In this document: piece by piece, positions 11,825 through 21,930 of the stretch | Numbering within the stretch: position 1 is the stretch's first letter | How the letters are laid out: the number at the start of each line of letters is the position of its first letter | From: Myotis daubentonii | Lineage: Eukaryota; Chordata; Mammalia; Chiroptera; Vespertilionidae | Length of the DNA stretch: 64,000 bases | NCBI RefSeq assembly: GCF_963259705.1 | Contig: NC_081848.1 | Coordinates: 49,871,408 to 49,935,407, forward strand | Reading direction: 5' to 3' | Notes under the pieces: generated by a model | Seen by the model: only the letters and a program-made list of their open reading frames with translations | What the model was told of the DNA's origin: nothing | The model's database searches: none | Position numbers and translations under genes: made by a program

Positions 11825-12000
11825 GAGTCAGCATGATGTGGTGAATGCTGAGCTCTGAACTGGAGGTGGGGATATTGGGGTTCCAAGTTCTGGCTCTGGC
11901 CCTTACCTGCCAGGTGACGTGACTCTGTGTGAGCTGCTGCTGCTTTGTCTGTAGAATAAGGGGGTAATCCCTAGAGTTATTCGCAGTTCCAACACTCTAG
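11825..12000 (+). repeat. MIR
   Basis: 'ttctggctctggcccttacc', 'gtgacgtgactctgtgtgag' and 'tctgtagaataagggggtaa' follow the MIR core in order. Confidence 0.7.
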
Positions 12001-12160
12001 GAGGCTGACGGGCCATTCAGAACTCTGGGAATGACCTCATGACTGTTGGAACCGGGGTATCCTTGGTAACTCTGAGCAGTGGGTCACAGACATTGAGCAT
12101 GAGATAGTGATATCTCAGGGCTACGGAACTTCATCAGGCGCCAAGTCCCTAGAGCTCCTT

Positions 12161-12936
12161 TTTTTTTTTTTTTTTTTGCTAAAAATTTATTTTTATTATT
12201 GATAGTATTACAGGTGTCCACAATTCCTCCTCTCCCATCGTCCCCCTCCACCTGGCCCTTGTCCCACCTCAGGCCTTCACCATGATATTGTTCATGTCCA
12301 TGGGCTATGCATATATGCATATTCGTTCTTTGGTTAATCTCGTCACACACCCCCACACACCCTCTGAGATCTGTCAGTCTGTTCATGCACCCATGTCTCT
12401 GTCCTAATTGGTTCATCCGTTTATTTTGTTCATTAGATTCCACATGTAATTGAGGTCATGTGATATTTGTCTTTCTCTGACTGGCTTATTTCCCTTACCA
12501 TAATAATTTCTAGGTTCATCCATGCTGTCGCAAAGGGTAAAAAATCCTTTATTGTTGCATAATATTCAATTGTGTAAATGTACCACAACTTTTTTTATCC
12601 ACTAATCTACTGATGGTCGCTTGACTGTTTCCAGATCTTAGCTACTGTAAATAACACTGCTATGAACATAGGGCTGCATATATTCTTTCTGATTGGTGTT
12701 CCAGGATTCTTAGAATATATTCCCAGTGGGATTGCTGTGTCAAATGGCAATTCCATATTTAATTTTTTGAGGAAACTCTACACTGTTTTCCATAGTGGCT
12801 GCATTTCCCCCAGCAGTGTACTAGGGTTCTGTAGAGGGCCGCCTGGGAGGCACCTAGGCATTTTTTTTTTTTTTATTGCTTAAAGTATTACCAAGGGTAT
12901 TACATATGTGTCCATTTTATCCCCCCGCCCTAGACA
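12161..12936 (-). mobile_element. 5'-truncated bat L1, 3' end of ORF2 plus 3' UTR
   Basis: Oligo-T at the left is the reversed poly-A tail. The right half reads as the reverse of the conserved L1 ORF2 end ('gggattgctgtgtcaaatgg', 'gttttccatagtggctgc'). A 13-bp duplication CCTAGAGCTCCTT flanks it (12148-12160 and 12937-12949). The body is truncated and its frames are broken. The right boundary contains a second, very short L1 insertion (12858-12934). Confidence 0.85.
12858..12934 (-). mobile_element. Very short second L1 tail at the L1 5' junction
   Basis: A second T-tract (from about 12861) followed by 'ttattgcttaaagtattacc' and 'gtattacatatgtgtcc' repeats the 3' end already seen at the left edge of the larger L1. 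A 7-bp repeat CACCTAG lies on both sides (12851-12857 and 12935-12941). This looks like a separate ~77-bp truncated insertion in the same orientation. Confidence 0.7.
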
Positions 12937-13045
12937 CCTAGAGCTCCTTAATGTTCACTAGTTTATAATGTAAAATTTTTCGATAGATAATTTCATCATG
13001 TTTTGGGATAATGACTTTTATTAAGAGAATGCTCTCTGAAATCTG

Positions 13046-13380
13046 CAGGCATCCCCCAAAGGTATTGCAGGTTTGGTGCCAGACCACGGCAATAAGTGAA
13101 TATCAAAATAGTCACATGGACCTTTTGCTTTCCCAGTGCATATAAAAGTTATGTTTACACTGTATTGTAGTCTATTACGTGTAGTCAATAGCATTAATCT
13201 AAAAAATAATGCACATGCCTTAATTAAAAAATACTTTATTGCTAAAATATGCTAACCATCACCTGAGCCTTCAGAGAGTCATGACCTTTTTGCTGGTAAA
13301 GTGTCTTACATTCAATTTGTTTAAAACTTAATATCTGCTAAGTGCAATAGAGTGAGGCACAGTGCCATGAGGTATGCCTG
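13046..13380. mobile_element. Tigger1-type deletion derivative (mariner class)
   Basis: The left end 'caggcatcccccaaaggtat' and right end '...ccatgaggtatgcctg' are imperfect inverted repeats of Tigger1. The inside phrase 'cagtgcatataaaagttatg' is characteristic. TA follows on the right; the left target base pair has decayed to TG. The transposase region is deleted, leaving about 335 bp. Confidence 0.85.
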
Positions 13381-13424
13381 TATTTGCAAACTTGTCTGCT
13401 GTTATTTTTTATTAGTAGTAAAAA

Positions 13425-13660
13425 ATAAAAGCATCAACTATATACTAGTAGTCAATGCTTATGATGGACTAAGCACTTTTTATACTGTGCTAAGCATTAC
13501 CTCATTAGACCTTCCCAATAACTTTATTATTGTCCCCATTTTACAGATGAGAAAGCTAAGACACAGAGATATTCAGAGGCTTTTACAAGGTCACATCATT
13601 AGTAAATGGTTGCACTACAATTTATTCTGGCTCACTCTGACTTCTAAGTCTATCCTCTTC
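13425..13660 (-). repeat. MIR
   Basis: Reverse MIR: 'actgtgctaagcattacctc', 'ccccattttacagatgagaa', then 'aaggtcacatcattagtaaa'. Confidence 0.85.
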
Positions 13661-14260
13661 TCTTATGGCTAGAAATTCTAGTGTTATCCCATATGACCAG
13701 CATTATTATAATCAAATACATATTTGCTGTCAGTTGTGGGCAGAAGGCAGAGGAGGAGAAATTGAATATAGTCCTTACCTTTAAGATCTTCAAATATATG
13801 TAGGAGAGAGAGTATGTCTGGAAGTGATAAACAGCAAAAAGCAGTGAATGGTATTGATAGAAGTGGAGGGGCTTAGAGCAGGAAAAATCCCCAAGGATTC
13901 TGAAAAAGCTTGGGACTTCATTGGGATCCTTAAGAATGAAGGCTGGAGAAAATCTCGAGGAGAACCGAGGGAAGAGGAAAGATACTGGAGGAAGAGAGAA
14001 GGGTAGGAGCAAAACTTGGAGATGGGGTATACTTGGTATGTTCTAGATGGGGTATACTTGGTATGTTCAAAGAACATTGGGTAGGTGTGGCTGCTTGACA
14101 CTAGCAGAGGGTTTGGAGAGCAAGAAATTTATTTGGGAAGGAGGCTTGGGCCTTGGCCATCAGGTAAGGGTTCAATCTCTTCTGTGAAGGCAGTTCCCTT
14201 AAGCAGCTACACATATTCTGGGTGTGTCTTTGTAAAGCAAGAGTGACTTTTATAGATATA
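13661..14260. other. Unclassified DNA, possibly old L2
   Basis: Purine-rich stretch at 13735-14030 that may be diverged L2. It contains a local duplication, 'gatggggtatacttggtatg' at about 14023 and again at about 14047. Overlapping minus-strand open frames reflect the base composition. Confidence 0.35.
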
Positions 14261-14289
14261 CTAGAGGCCCAGTGCACAAAATTAGTGCA

Positions 14290-14322
<33 letters not shown>

Positions 14323-14593
14323 GGGGGGGGGATCCCTCAGCCCAGCCTGCACCCTCTCACAATCTGGGACTGCTGGCTCCTAACTGCTCGCCTGCCTGCC
14401 TGATTGTCCCTAACCACTCTGCTTGCCTGCCTCATCACCCCTAACCACTCACCTGCCTGCCTGATCGCCCCTAACAGTCTTTGCCTCAGCCCCCTGCCAC
14501 TGTGGCTTCATCTGGAAGGACGTCCAGAATGACAGCTGGAAGGTCTTTAGGCTGTCCGGTCTAATTAGCATATTATGCTTTTATTATTATAGA
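14261..14593 (-). mobile_element. HeliBat-type Helitron
   Basis: On the minus strand it begins TC (14593-14592) in a 'tctataataataaaagc' terminus and ends in CTAG (14261-14264) after the hairpin gtgcac...gtgcac. The flanks are A at 14260 and T at 14594, the A/T target of Helitrons. The interior has repeated 'gcctgcctgattg'-type units. A (TG)n then G-run sits just inside the hairpin. Confidence 0.92.
14291..14331. repeat. (TG)n(G)n tract within Helitron
   Basis: TG dinucleotides followed by a run of about 11 G next to the Helitron 3' hairpin. Confidence 0.9.
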
Positions 14594-14870
14594 TTAAATG
14601 CGTTTCCAACATAAAATATGAAAAAACAGCCCTTAGAGAACATTTGTAAATCCTAGTAAAGACTCTCACCTTCTCCTGGCCATGCCCATGGAACACGCTA
14701 ATGGAGCTGCCTTCCATGCTGCCTGTGGTGAGTGCTCATGCATTTACTGAGAAGAATTGGGAGGAAACAAAGTGACTAAAAGAGCTGTGTTAGGATGGTG
14801 GCATGATGGGGGTTTTGTTTCCTCTTTAGAGTTGACTTTAATATTACTCTTAAATGCTAATTGACATTTT
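14594..14870. other. Short unique stretch with splice-like motifs
   Basis: Contains 'aaggtgagag' on the minus strand (near 14667) and 'gtggtgagtgc' on the plus strand (near 14724). Either could be chance. No supporting frame is convincing. Confidence 0.25.
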
Positions 14871-15062
14871 AAAAAAAAGAATAGTTTATTGGTTTTTAGA
14901 GAGAGGAAGGGAGAAGAGAGAAATATCAATGTGAGAGTGTAACATTGATGGGCTGCCTCCTGTACGCCCCATACCGGGGATTGAGCCCACAACCCAGGCA
15001 TGTGCCCTGACAGGGAATTGAACCATGGTGCACTGGCTGATGCCCAACCAACTGGCCCAGGC
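14871..15062 (-). mobile_element. Ves SINE
   Basis: Minus-strand Ves ending 'caactggcccaggc', with near-perfect 14-bp duplications CTAATTGAYATTTT at 14857-14870 and 15063-15076. Confidence 0.92.
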
Positions 15063-15440
15063 CTAATTGATATTTTTTATGGGACCCTCTGGCTCCCATA
15101 CTCAATCATGTTGAGATTCTAAGGGAATTTCTGAATTAAATATTAACAAGTTATTTATAATTTTTAGTGACCAGAAATTATCTCAGATTTTTAAAAGTTC
15201 ATTGGAGAACAGATTTACAACAAGTCAGAGGAGACTGCGCACTCTGTTTCTTGGCCTGGATTGCCTTTGTGCTCCTTGTGCTCCTATTCATCCTTCAAAG
15301 GCCAACCAGGCCAAACCGTCTCAGTCCACCTTGTCCGCTTGTGTCCCACCCACCCTTCAACAGAGCTTACTTGCTGGTAACTCTGTTTACCCATAGCACC
15401 TATGTCAGTAGGAAGAAGTAATTTGGAGTCAATTAGGCAT
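15063..15440. other. Unclassified DNA
   Basis: No recognised repeat. The 15240-15380 section, with 'ttcatccttcaaaggcc', may be an L2 remnant. Confidence 0.3.
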
Positions 15441-15615
15441 TTTAGAAATCTTAGGTCCGCTACTTGTTAACTGTGCAATGATTATTTAATTGAGCCTCAA
15501 GTTTTTCATCCGTAAGATGGGGGTAATGATACCTTTTAAGCAGATAGGATGGAAATAAAATAACATATGTAAAATGCTTAGACTAGTTTGTGGCATTTAA
15601 TATGTGCTCAAGAGA
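15440..15615 (+). repeat. MIR
   Basis: 'catccgtaagatgggggtaa' and 'aaatgcttagactagtttgt' match the 3' half of MIR. Confidence 0.8.
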
Positions 15616-15639
15616 TGGTTCCTTTATAATCACCCATTT

Positions 15640-15795
15640 CTGTGATGGTGTCTATCACACCGTGTTTGCGGCTTACTTGTTTTTCTCTCTCTCGGGCCCC
15701 TAGAGGACAGGGACAACATTGTATTTATTTCCGGTTCCCAGCACCTGGGACATGCATCAGGCTGTCAGTTAAGTGTTTATTGAAGAAAGGAACCT
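15640..15795 (+). repeat. L2 3' end
   Basis: 'ctagaggacagggacaacat' followed by 'cccagcacctgggacatgca' and 'aagtgtttattgaagaaag' is the L2 3' tail. Confidence 0.75.
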
Positions 15796-15926
15796 AGTGA
15801 ACTGTTAGAAGGATTTAGGGTACAGGCTCTAAAATCTCCACTGCTCCCCCACAGCTGGTTCTTTATACTCACTTGCTAAGCCCCCTCGGGCCCCACCATC
15901 ACCCCTAAGTCGGTCAGGAATCTCAC

Positions 15927-16313
15927 CGTGAGCTTCTGCCCAGGAACAAAGGCTTCTGCCAGCAGCTCCTTGCTGGCGGAGAGGCAGGAGGGCAGGGACA
16001 GTAACGAATTCCCTGCAGATCTGGGCCTTCTCAGAACACTCGCTCGTTGCTTCCCAGGCCCCACCAAGACTGGAGGGCAACACCCTGTTAGGCCCCAGGG
16101 CCCCCAGGGAGGACCTGTGGCACTGGAGCCAACCAGGGGCCTGCCCCGCAGCTAAAAGATGCAGGGGCTGGGGGCATAGGAACTGTCCTGGAGCCTCGCC
16201 TCTGTCAGCGCAGCGCCCGCAGGATGGATGTGGAGGCCCCTCCGCCACTCACTTGGGTGGCTTCCAGATGTGGGGGGGCCCCTCTGACTCCCGCTCCAGG
16301 GTTTCTGGTTTGT
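15927..16313 (-). CDS. Possible two-exon gene fragment, unrecognised
   Basis: On the minus strand two short segments have good splice signals. The first is 16253-16313 (61 nt), after a long pyrimidine tract plus CAG and before GTGAGT. The second is 15927-15972 (46 nt), after 'tgcctctccgccag' and before GTGAGA. The 280-bp gap has GT and AG ends. Joined, the frame stays open across both exons, reading about 36 residues that include GPPHIWKPP near the junction and KELLAEAFVPGQKLT at the end. No domain or family is recognised, the peptide is too short to identify, and no further exons were placed. The GC-rich setting makes false splice sites likely, so this is only a candidate. Confidence 0.22.
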
Positions 16314-16589
16314 CTGAGGCAGCAGAGGGGAGGGTGGGGCCGGGCCCCAGGCCAGATTGGCAAGGAGCTGGGAGCAGAGCTGTGGGGGCTGCTGGGGGAG
16401 AGCAGTCCCCGCCAGGGCCAGGGGCAGCCCCCAGGGGAAGGTGGGGCAGGGTAGTCTGAGGTGAGAAGGCGGGAATGGGGACTCAGAGGAGAAAGGGGCC
16501 GGGGATGCAGTGAAAGGGCCCAGGGCCCCCAGGCCTGGAGGCTCTGACGCAGCTAGCTGACCTCCTTTGGGGACTGTGGGAGAAGCCGG
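16314..16589. other. GC-rich unique DNA
   Basis: GC-rich, moderately CpG-containing sequence beside the candidate exons. Open frames on both strands reflect composition. No repeat recognised. Confidence 0.35.
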
Positions 16590-16865
16590 GAGAAATAGTG
16601 CTGAATTTGGAGAGAGGCAGGGAGCTGAAGGGGAGGGAGAAGAGGGAGGGAAGGGGGAAGAGGATAGAAAAAGAAAGGGAAGGGGAGAGAGAGGAAGAGA
16701 GCAGCGCAGAGAAAGGGCAGCACAGACACAGATCAACAGAAAGAGGGAGGCAGAGAGACACAGTCACCCGCAGACCCCCACACAGAAAGCAACAGAGAGA
16801 GAAGCAGAGAGAGAGACAGAGAGAGACACACACAGAGATCAGGAGGGAGGGAGAAAGGAAGGGGG

Positions 16866-16922
<57 letters not shown>

Positions 16923-17060
16923 AAGAAGATGGGGAGAAGGGGAGAAAGACAAAGGGGGGGGAAGGGGCAGAGAGAAAGAGAGAGGAAGGAAAACCTAGAG
17001 GGAAGTGAGAAGGAGAGGAAGGAGGAAAGGAAGGGGTGGAGGAAAGGTAGAGAGAAGGCA
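16590..17060 (+). repeat. Long polypurine tract with (GA)n core
   Basis: About 470 bp dominated by A and G on the plus strand, with a pure (AG)n run at about 16872-16918. Several long open frames on both strands are low-complexity artefacts: Ser/Leu/Pro-rich on the minus strand and Arg/Glu/Gly-rich on the plus strand. None is a gene. Confidence 0.9.
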
Positions 17061-17584
17061 GGGCTGGGAGCACCAATGGAGGCAGGATAGACACTGAGCC
17101 AGAGGGATGCGGGGAGCAGCTGTGAGGGGGAGACTTGGCCAGGAGCCCCCAGAAGGAGGAGACTTTGAGGAGGCAAATCTGGCAGCTGAGAGAGGTCTCT
17201 CCCTCTATATCACCAAGTAAAAAGGCTCAACAAACTGGGAAAGCACATTCCTTGCTGCTCCTGCCAGTTAACCACTGACCATGGGAAGGGGAGGTGGCTG
17301 TGCCCAGGGGCTCAGCACTCTCCCTGGAGGTCCCAGCTGCCCCCCCCCGTTGGCCCCCCAGGAGAGGAGATGGCAGGGGGCAAGACAGGAAAGACAGAAG
17401 AGCGCAGATTTGTTGCCTGGGCACTGGCTGAGGGTCACAGATGGAAGGCGGTGGTGTTTGTTTATTCCTTTATTTATGCGACAGGTATTTACTAAGCAAT
17501 GACAATGTGCAGGGCCCTGGCCCAGGCTCCAGGGCCACATAAACATAACTTCAGCCTCCAGATCTAGACAAAACACACAGCCCA
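17061..17584. other. Unique GC-rich DNA
   Basis: No recognised element. Open frames at 17227-17576 lack features. Confidence 0.3.
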
Positions 17585-17735
17585 GCAGCGTTTCAATGGC
17601 CTGGTTACTTAACTGCTCTATGCCTCAGTTTCCTTACCTGTAACATGGGGTTGACTAGGAGATTGACTCTGTAGGGTTGTTCTGAGGAGTAAGTGAAATA
17701 ATCCATACAGAGTACTAAGCTGTCACCTGAGACAA
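17585..17735 (+). repeat. MIR
   Basis: 'ctctatgcctcagtttcctt' and 'taacatggggttgactag' are MIR core; the 3' part follows. Confidence 0.85.
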
Positions 17736-17892
17736 AGCAGTACCCTGACAGGGCTCACCCCTCAGTGTGTGAAACCCTGGAGCTGCGTGAAGGAGAAGCG
17801 GGCATTTGCCAAGTGGGAGCAGAATGGGAGGGCGCTCCCAGGCAAAGGCCCCAGAGGCCAGGAGAGGGAGGGGTGACTAGGAGGACTGTGGT

Positions 17893-18053
17893 TAGTCAGA
17901 GTGATGTGTATGTGAATCGCCTGCAGCAGCATCACCTGGGGAAGGGACTTGCTAAACACATATTCATGGGTACCTCCTCAGACCAACTAGACCTGGGTCT
18001 CAGGGCAGGGCCCAGGAATCTGTATTTCAGCTGCTCTGATGCACCCTCTCCCC
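17893..18053 (+). mobile_element. MER5A-like hAT fragment
   Basis: 'agcagcatcacctggggaag', 'caggaatctgtatttcag' and 'agctgctctgatgcaccc' follow the MER5A interior. The ends are worn. Confidence 0.6.
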
Positions 18054-18099
18054 TCACCCCCCTCTAGCCCAGGGCCCTGAGCTTCCTAGTTCAGGCCTT

Positions 18100-18440
18100 A
18101 TCGTGTTCCACATACCAGTAATAAACAGCTTTCTAATGGATCCAGCCTGCTTTAGTGTCACTACCTGTAATCTGATCCTCCTTCAGTGGCCACCTCGTCT
18201 CCTCTGTGAACCTTCTCTGGGGGTTCAGGCAGCATTAGTGGCTCACTTCTCCATCCCCACTGCACCTTGAACATCCCTGTATTCTAGCACTTACGAAACT
18301 ATCAGCGTTGTTGATATATGTGTCTGTCTCTCCCTATGCCTGTCCCCCCCCCCCCCCAAAAGATGAGCCCTTGAGGACAAAAGCAGGGCCTAATTTATCC
18401 GTTAGCCTCTGGTCTGGCACACAGGGGGTCTCAGGAAGAC
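18100..18440 (+). repeat. L2 fragment
   Basis: Long L2 3' region with 'tgaacatccctgtattctag' and 'gatgagcccttgaggacaaa'. A run of 13 or more C occurs at about 18345-18357. Confidence 0.6.
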
Positions 18441-18919
18441 TTGTTCACCAGATGGCCACCCGACTCCCCGGAAGATGCCAGGGAGAGAGAACTCCCTTGC
18501 ATGCTCTTCTGGGGGAGCGTGTCTCTGGGTTTCCCCCTCTGTTTTCTTTTGTCCACTGGGGCTTACTTGGTAGCATGATTTCCTGTAGAAAGAACTTTCT
18601 GAGCAGAGTACATAGTGATCTCAGGCAGATATAGGTCAAGTTTTCCTCGGATGAATCTTGAGTACCTTGTGGAGTAATTTGTTCTGGAGAGAATCCTAAG
18701 CTTGTTCCACGTTTCTGAGCACATTGTGCTTTGGATGAAGGCGGTGGTGGGTCATCCCTTTCCTTCTTTGCAGGTGAGGAAGCTGGGGCTTGCAGCACCT
18801 GGGAGGAGCTGGGGCCAGGGACATACAGCTCAGTGGTGCGGTAGTAACGCTGAGGAGTGGGGACAGGGCAATCTGGCTTGGAATCCCATTGGCCAGATCC
18901 AAGGTCCTAGCCTGTAGGC
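18441..18919. other. Unique non-coding DNA
   Basis: No recognised repeat before the hAT element. Minus-strand frames at 18445-18932 have no features. Confidence 0.3.
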
Positions 18920-19131
18920 CAGTGGTTCTCAACCTTCTGGCCCTTTAAATACAGTTCTTCATGGTGTGACCCAACCATAAAATTATTTTCGTTGCTACTT
19001 CATAACTGTAATGTTGCTACTGTTATGAATCGTAATGTAAATATCTGATATGCAGGATGGTCTTAGGCGACCTCTGTGAAAGGGTCGTTCGACCGCCAAA
19101 GGGGTCGCGACCCACAGGTTGAGAACCGCTG
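18920..19131 (-). mobile_element. Non-autonomous hAT (CAGYGGTTCTCAACC family), deletion copy
   Basis: Inverted termini 'cagtggttctcaacc' and 'ggttgagaaccgctg' with 8-bp flanks CTGTAGGC/CTCTAGGC. It is inverted relative to the copies at 26673, 43020, 50132 and 50429, as shown by 'gttgctacttcataactgta'. It lacks about a third of the 318-bp form. Confidence 0.9.
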
Positions 19132-19294
19132 CTCTAGGCGGTCTCATTTCATCTTTTCTCCAGCTGTGAGTCAACTCACAGTTTTGCCGTTTGAGGAATC
19201 CCATCCAAGAGAGGTCTTCAGCTGGCATCAGTTGTGATGGTTCCAGAGGGGATGCATTTAAAAATGATAAGGGTGCTGATATTCAGGCTATGGC

Positions 19295-19510
19295 CAGGCC
19301 CCGTGTGAAGGGACTCCTTACACATTGCTATTTAATTCTCATCACAATCCTCTAGGGTAGGTAATATTCGTCCCTCTCCCCATTTGACCGATGAGGAAAC
19401 TGAGAGACGGAAGGGTTAAAAAACATGCCTAAGATCACGCAGCTAGTAAGCAGCAGAGCTGGGTTTTGAACCCCTGCCTGTGTCTCCCCAGAGATGGAGC
19501 TCTTAAACCA
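19295..19510 (-). repeat. MIR
   Basis: Reverse MIR with 'gatgaggaaactgagagacg' and 'cacgcagctagtaagcagca'. Confidence 0.85.
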
Positions 19511-19752
19511 CATGCCTCCCAAACAATTCAATGCCTGTTCATTCCGTTGCATTGCACTAACATTTATGGAGGGTCTGCTGTTGACGATCGTTGAAGAGAA
19601 TGATTGCGAAAACCTGGAATGAACGTGGAAAATGCCGATGATCAGATTCCCATGGCAAAGAGCGGGAGTGGGTGCCGTGGTGGTAACTGTCAGAAAATAT
19701 TTAGGAGTAGAAACAAATGAAAAGAGTTCTGTTAGCATAATTGTGGGTTCCA

Positions 19753-20010
19753 ACTTTTAGTTCTATTTTTATTCTCAAAAACAACAGAAGCCTCCGGCTT
19801 GATCGTCATACCAGGTATGGCCACACGGTGTCCCTCCAGTTCAGGCTAACCCCTTCGAGACACCGACTAACGCTGGAGTCTGCCAGGCTGAGCGGCAAGG
19901 GCTACCTGATGCTGAGCGATCCTACGCTGCCCACGCAGTCCAGCTTCTCGCTGCAGGCCCTGGACGGGCTCTGTGGCCTGTGCGGGCAGAGGGGACAGAA
20001 CGTTTCCTAG
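19753..20010 (+). other. Unrecognised open frame, possible exon
   Basis: An open frame whose last 55 codons use G/C-rich third positions and give a plausible-looking peptide with SARLSGKGYLMLSDPTLP inside, ending at a TAG (20008-20010). A possible acceptor 'gtgtccctccag' lies at about 19828-19839. The opposite strand also has an acceptor-like tract ('cctctgcccgcacag') over the same DNA, so direction is unsure. No family recognised. Confidence 0.2.
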
Positions 20011-20441
20011 GCCAGAGGATGGTGATTTGTTTGCTTCCAAGGGTCTCAGAGGACAGTTCTGACATTGACGTTTCAGGGAACTGGAAGGTTTTAGATTTGC
20101 CAAGAAGGAGGGCCGGTTCCCAGGGAGTGGAATAACTTGAGGAAGGACAGGGAGGAGGCTAGAATGGGGGCTGAGAAACCGGAGGGGCCAGGATTTTTGT
20201 AGGAGGGACTAAGGGTCAGCAATGTGGTTGGAAGGAGGGGCTGGAGATTTGTTCTGAAGTTGTGTTTGCACAACAGGCACACTATGTCACACATCAGTAG
20301 GAAAAAAACTCTCAAGAGGCCCTCAGTATTTTACTTTAGTTTTCTTGCCAGTCTGGCTCTCCACACTGACTTTTAACCTACATCCTGGGCAATTGCTATT
20401 TTTGGTTTGATGGCATTTATCCCTTGGATTTTCTGTGGAGC
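20011..20441. other. Unique non-coding DNA
   Basis: No recognised repeat or coding signal. Confidence 0.3.
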
Positions 20442-20608
20442 CAGTGGTTTTCAAACTGGTGTGCATCAGGGTCACCTGGAGGGCTTGGGAAAGCCGAGTT
20501 TCTGGTTCGGGAGGTCTAGGGCGGGGCCTGGGAATGTGCATTTCTAGAAAGTCCTCAGACGATGCTGATGCCGCTGGTCTGGAGACTGCACTTTGAGAAC
20601 CACCCCTG
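20442..20608 (+). mobile_element. MER5A (hAT-Charlie)
   Basis: 'cagtggttttcaaactggtg', 'cagggtcacctggagggctt', 'gatgctgatgccgctggtct' and 'ctttgagaaccacccctg' give a nearly full MER5A. Confidence 0.9.
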
Positions 20609-21124
20609 TAAAGGAATTACTTTCCTCACAAGGTCTGCCATTGCACCCTCCGTTTGAAAAGCTAACACCCAGACTTCAGATGGTTCACTGGTGCTTAGGT
20701 ATAGCCAGAGGGTGGGCTACCATCTCAGCTCAGCCAACAGGGCTGCTTTTTTCAGCGTTGGAGCAGTTGCAGGGCTAAGTTGCATTGGTGGGAGGTTGTC
20801 GGGGCAACAGCAGCCTCCTGCTGATAGGGCTGTCAGTCTGTGTGTTGCCTGGATTTCTGGTGGCTGGGCCACGTGGGGTCCTACCTGTTTTCTGATTTTC
20901 TTGTTTTTAGACATGAAGTAGTGCCTTTAGGGGTCCAAGTGCCACAGGCTGCAGGGAATTGTAACTGTTAAATGAGGAATTTTAAGACTGACATATTCCC
21001 TTGGCCCACCAGTGGATGACTCTGGGTTCTGTCCTGCAGATAATACTCATTTCACCCATAAGCCCTCCTCATTTTTACATACAGGCCAGGGAATATGTGT
21101 ATATTTAGTCATATTGTGTGGGGG
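20609..21124. other. Unique non-coding DNA
   Basis: No recognised repeat. Frames at 20691-20921 are featureless. Confidence 0.3.
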
Positions 21125-21335
21125 ACACTATGGTAACCGCTTATACCACTTACATGCATCGTCTCACTTATTCCTTACAACGATCCTGGGAATCAGGTAC
21201 TAGAATTTTCCCATTTTTACAGATGAAGATGGAGCGACTTATTTTGGTTACATAATGTGACCAGCATTTCAAAGCTGGTAACGACAGGCAGGATTCAGGT
21301 TCAGTCATCTGAGTTCAGATCTTGTTCTCTGACTA
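21125..21335 (-). repeat. MIR
   Basis: Reverse MIR with 'cttacaacgatcctgggaat' and 'catttttacagatgaagatg'. Confidence 0.8.
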
Positions 21336-21657
21336 CCCTGTCTTTTGCCAACAGACGGGGTGTGGTGAAGATGGGTTGGATTTTGGGGGAGCAAGAGTGC
21401 CCTCTCTTGAGGACTGGGAGGAACAGGTCCACCCTGCACAGTGCAGTGTCTACCCTCCAGCCCTGTCCGGACTCAGCCTACCCAACCCAGAGGCAAGGAG
21501 ATCTCTGGGGACCTTGGCCCACCAGTGGCTGGCTCTGGAATTGCTACTCAGGGCCCTGAGATTTCACATGCCTGGGGAAACACTGAGACTCCAGAGCCCA
21601 CCAAGTCAAAGGATCTCCTTCCCCCAGCCCCCACATGGTTTGTCCTTTATCACTGAA

Positions 21658-21930
21658 ATAGAGGCCCTATGCACAAAAATTTGTGCAAGTGTAGGCCTTC
21701 CTTCCCCCAGCTGCCGGCACCGGCTGCCTGCAGGCACCCAGGACCTGGGCTGGCTTCCCTTGGGCCACCTGCAGGCACCCGGGACCAGGGCTGGCTTCCC
21801 TTGGGCTGCCCTCAAGCACCCAGGACCCGGCTGGCTTCCCTCTGGCCCTGGCTTCGTCAAGAAGGACGTCCAGAATGACACCCGGAAGATGTCCGGTCTA
21901 ATTAGCATATCACCCTTTTATTATTATAGA
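21658..21930 (-). mobile_element. HeliBat-type Helitron with 41-bp triplicated motif
   Basis: The minus-strand 5' TC lies at 21930-21929 with host T at 21931. The 3' end is degenerate (CTAT instead of CTAG) after the hairpin gcacaaa..tttgtgc (21671-21686). Three tandem units of about 41 bp (21730-21851) each carry 'ggctggcttcc'. The triplet distinguishes it from the other Helitrons here. Confidence 0.85.
21730..21851. repeat. Three tandem ~41-bp units
   Basis: Units start at about 21730, 21771 and 21812. Each has 'gcaccc..ggacc' followed by 'ctggcttccct'. They lie inside the Helitron. Confidence 0.85.

Noticed and set aside
14640..14740. Possible small exon with donor motifs on both strands
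   Set aside because: The signals conflict in direction and no flanking frame or partner exon supports either.
16483..17176. Open frames of 136-203 codons on both strands across the purine tract
   Set aside because: They are Ser/Leu/Pro or Arg/Glu/Gly low complexity from (GA)n DNA, overlap on both strands and in several frames, and have no start, splice or domain support.
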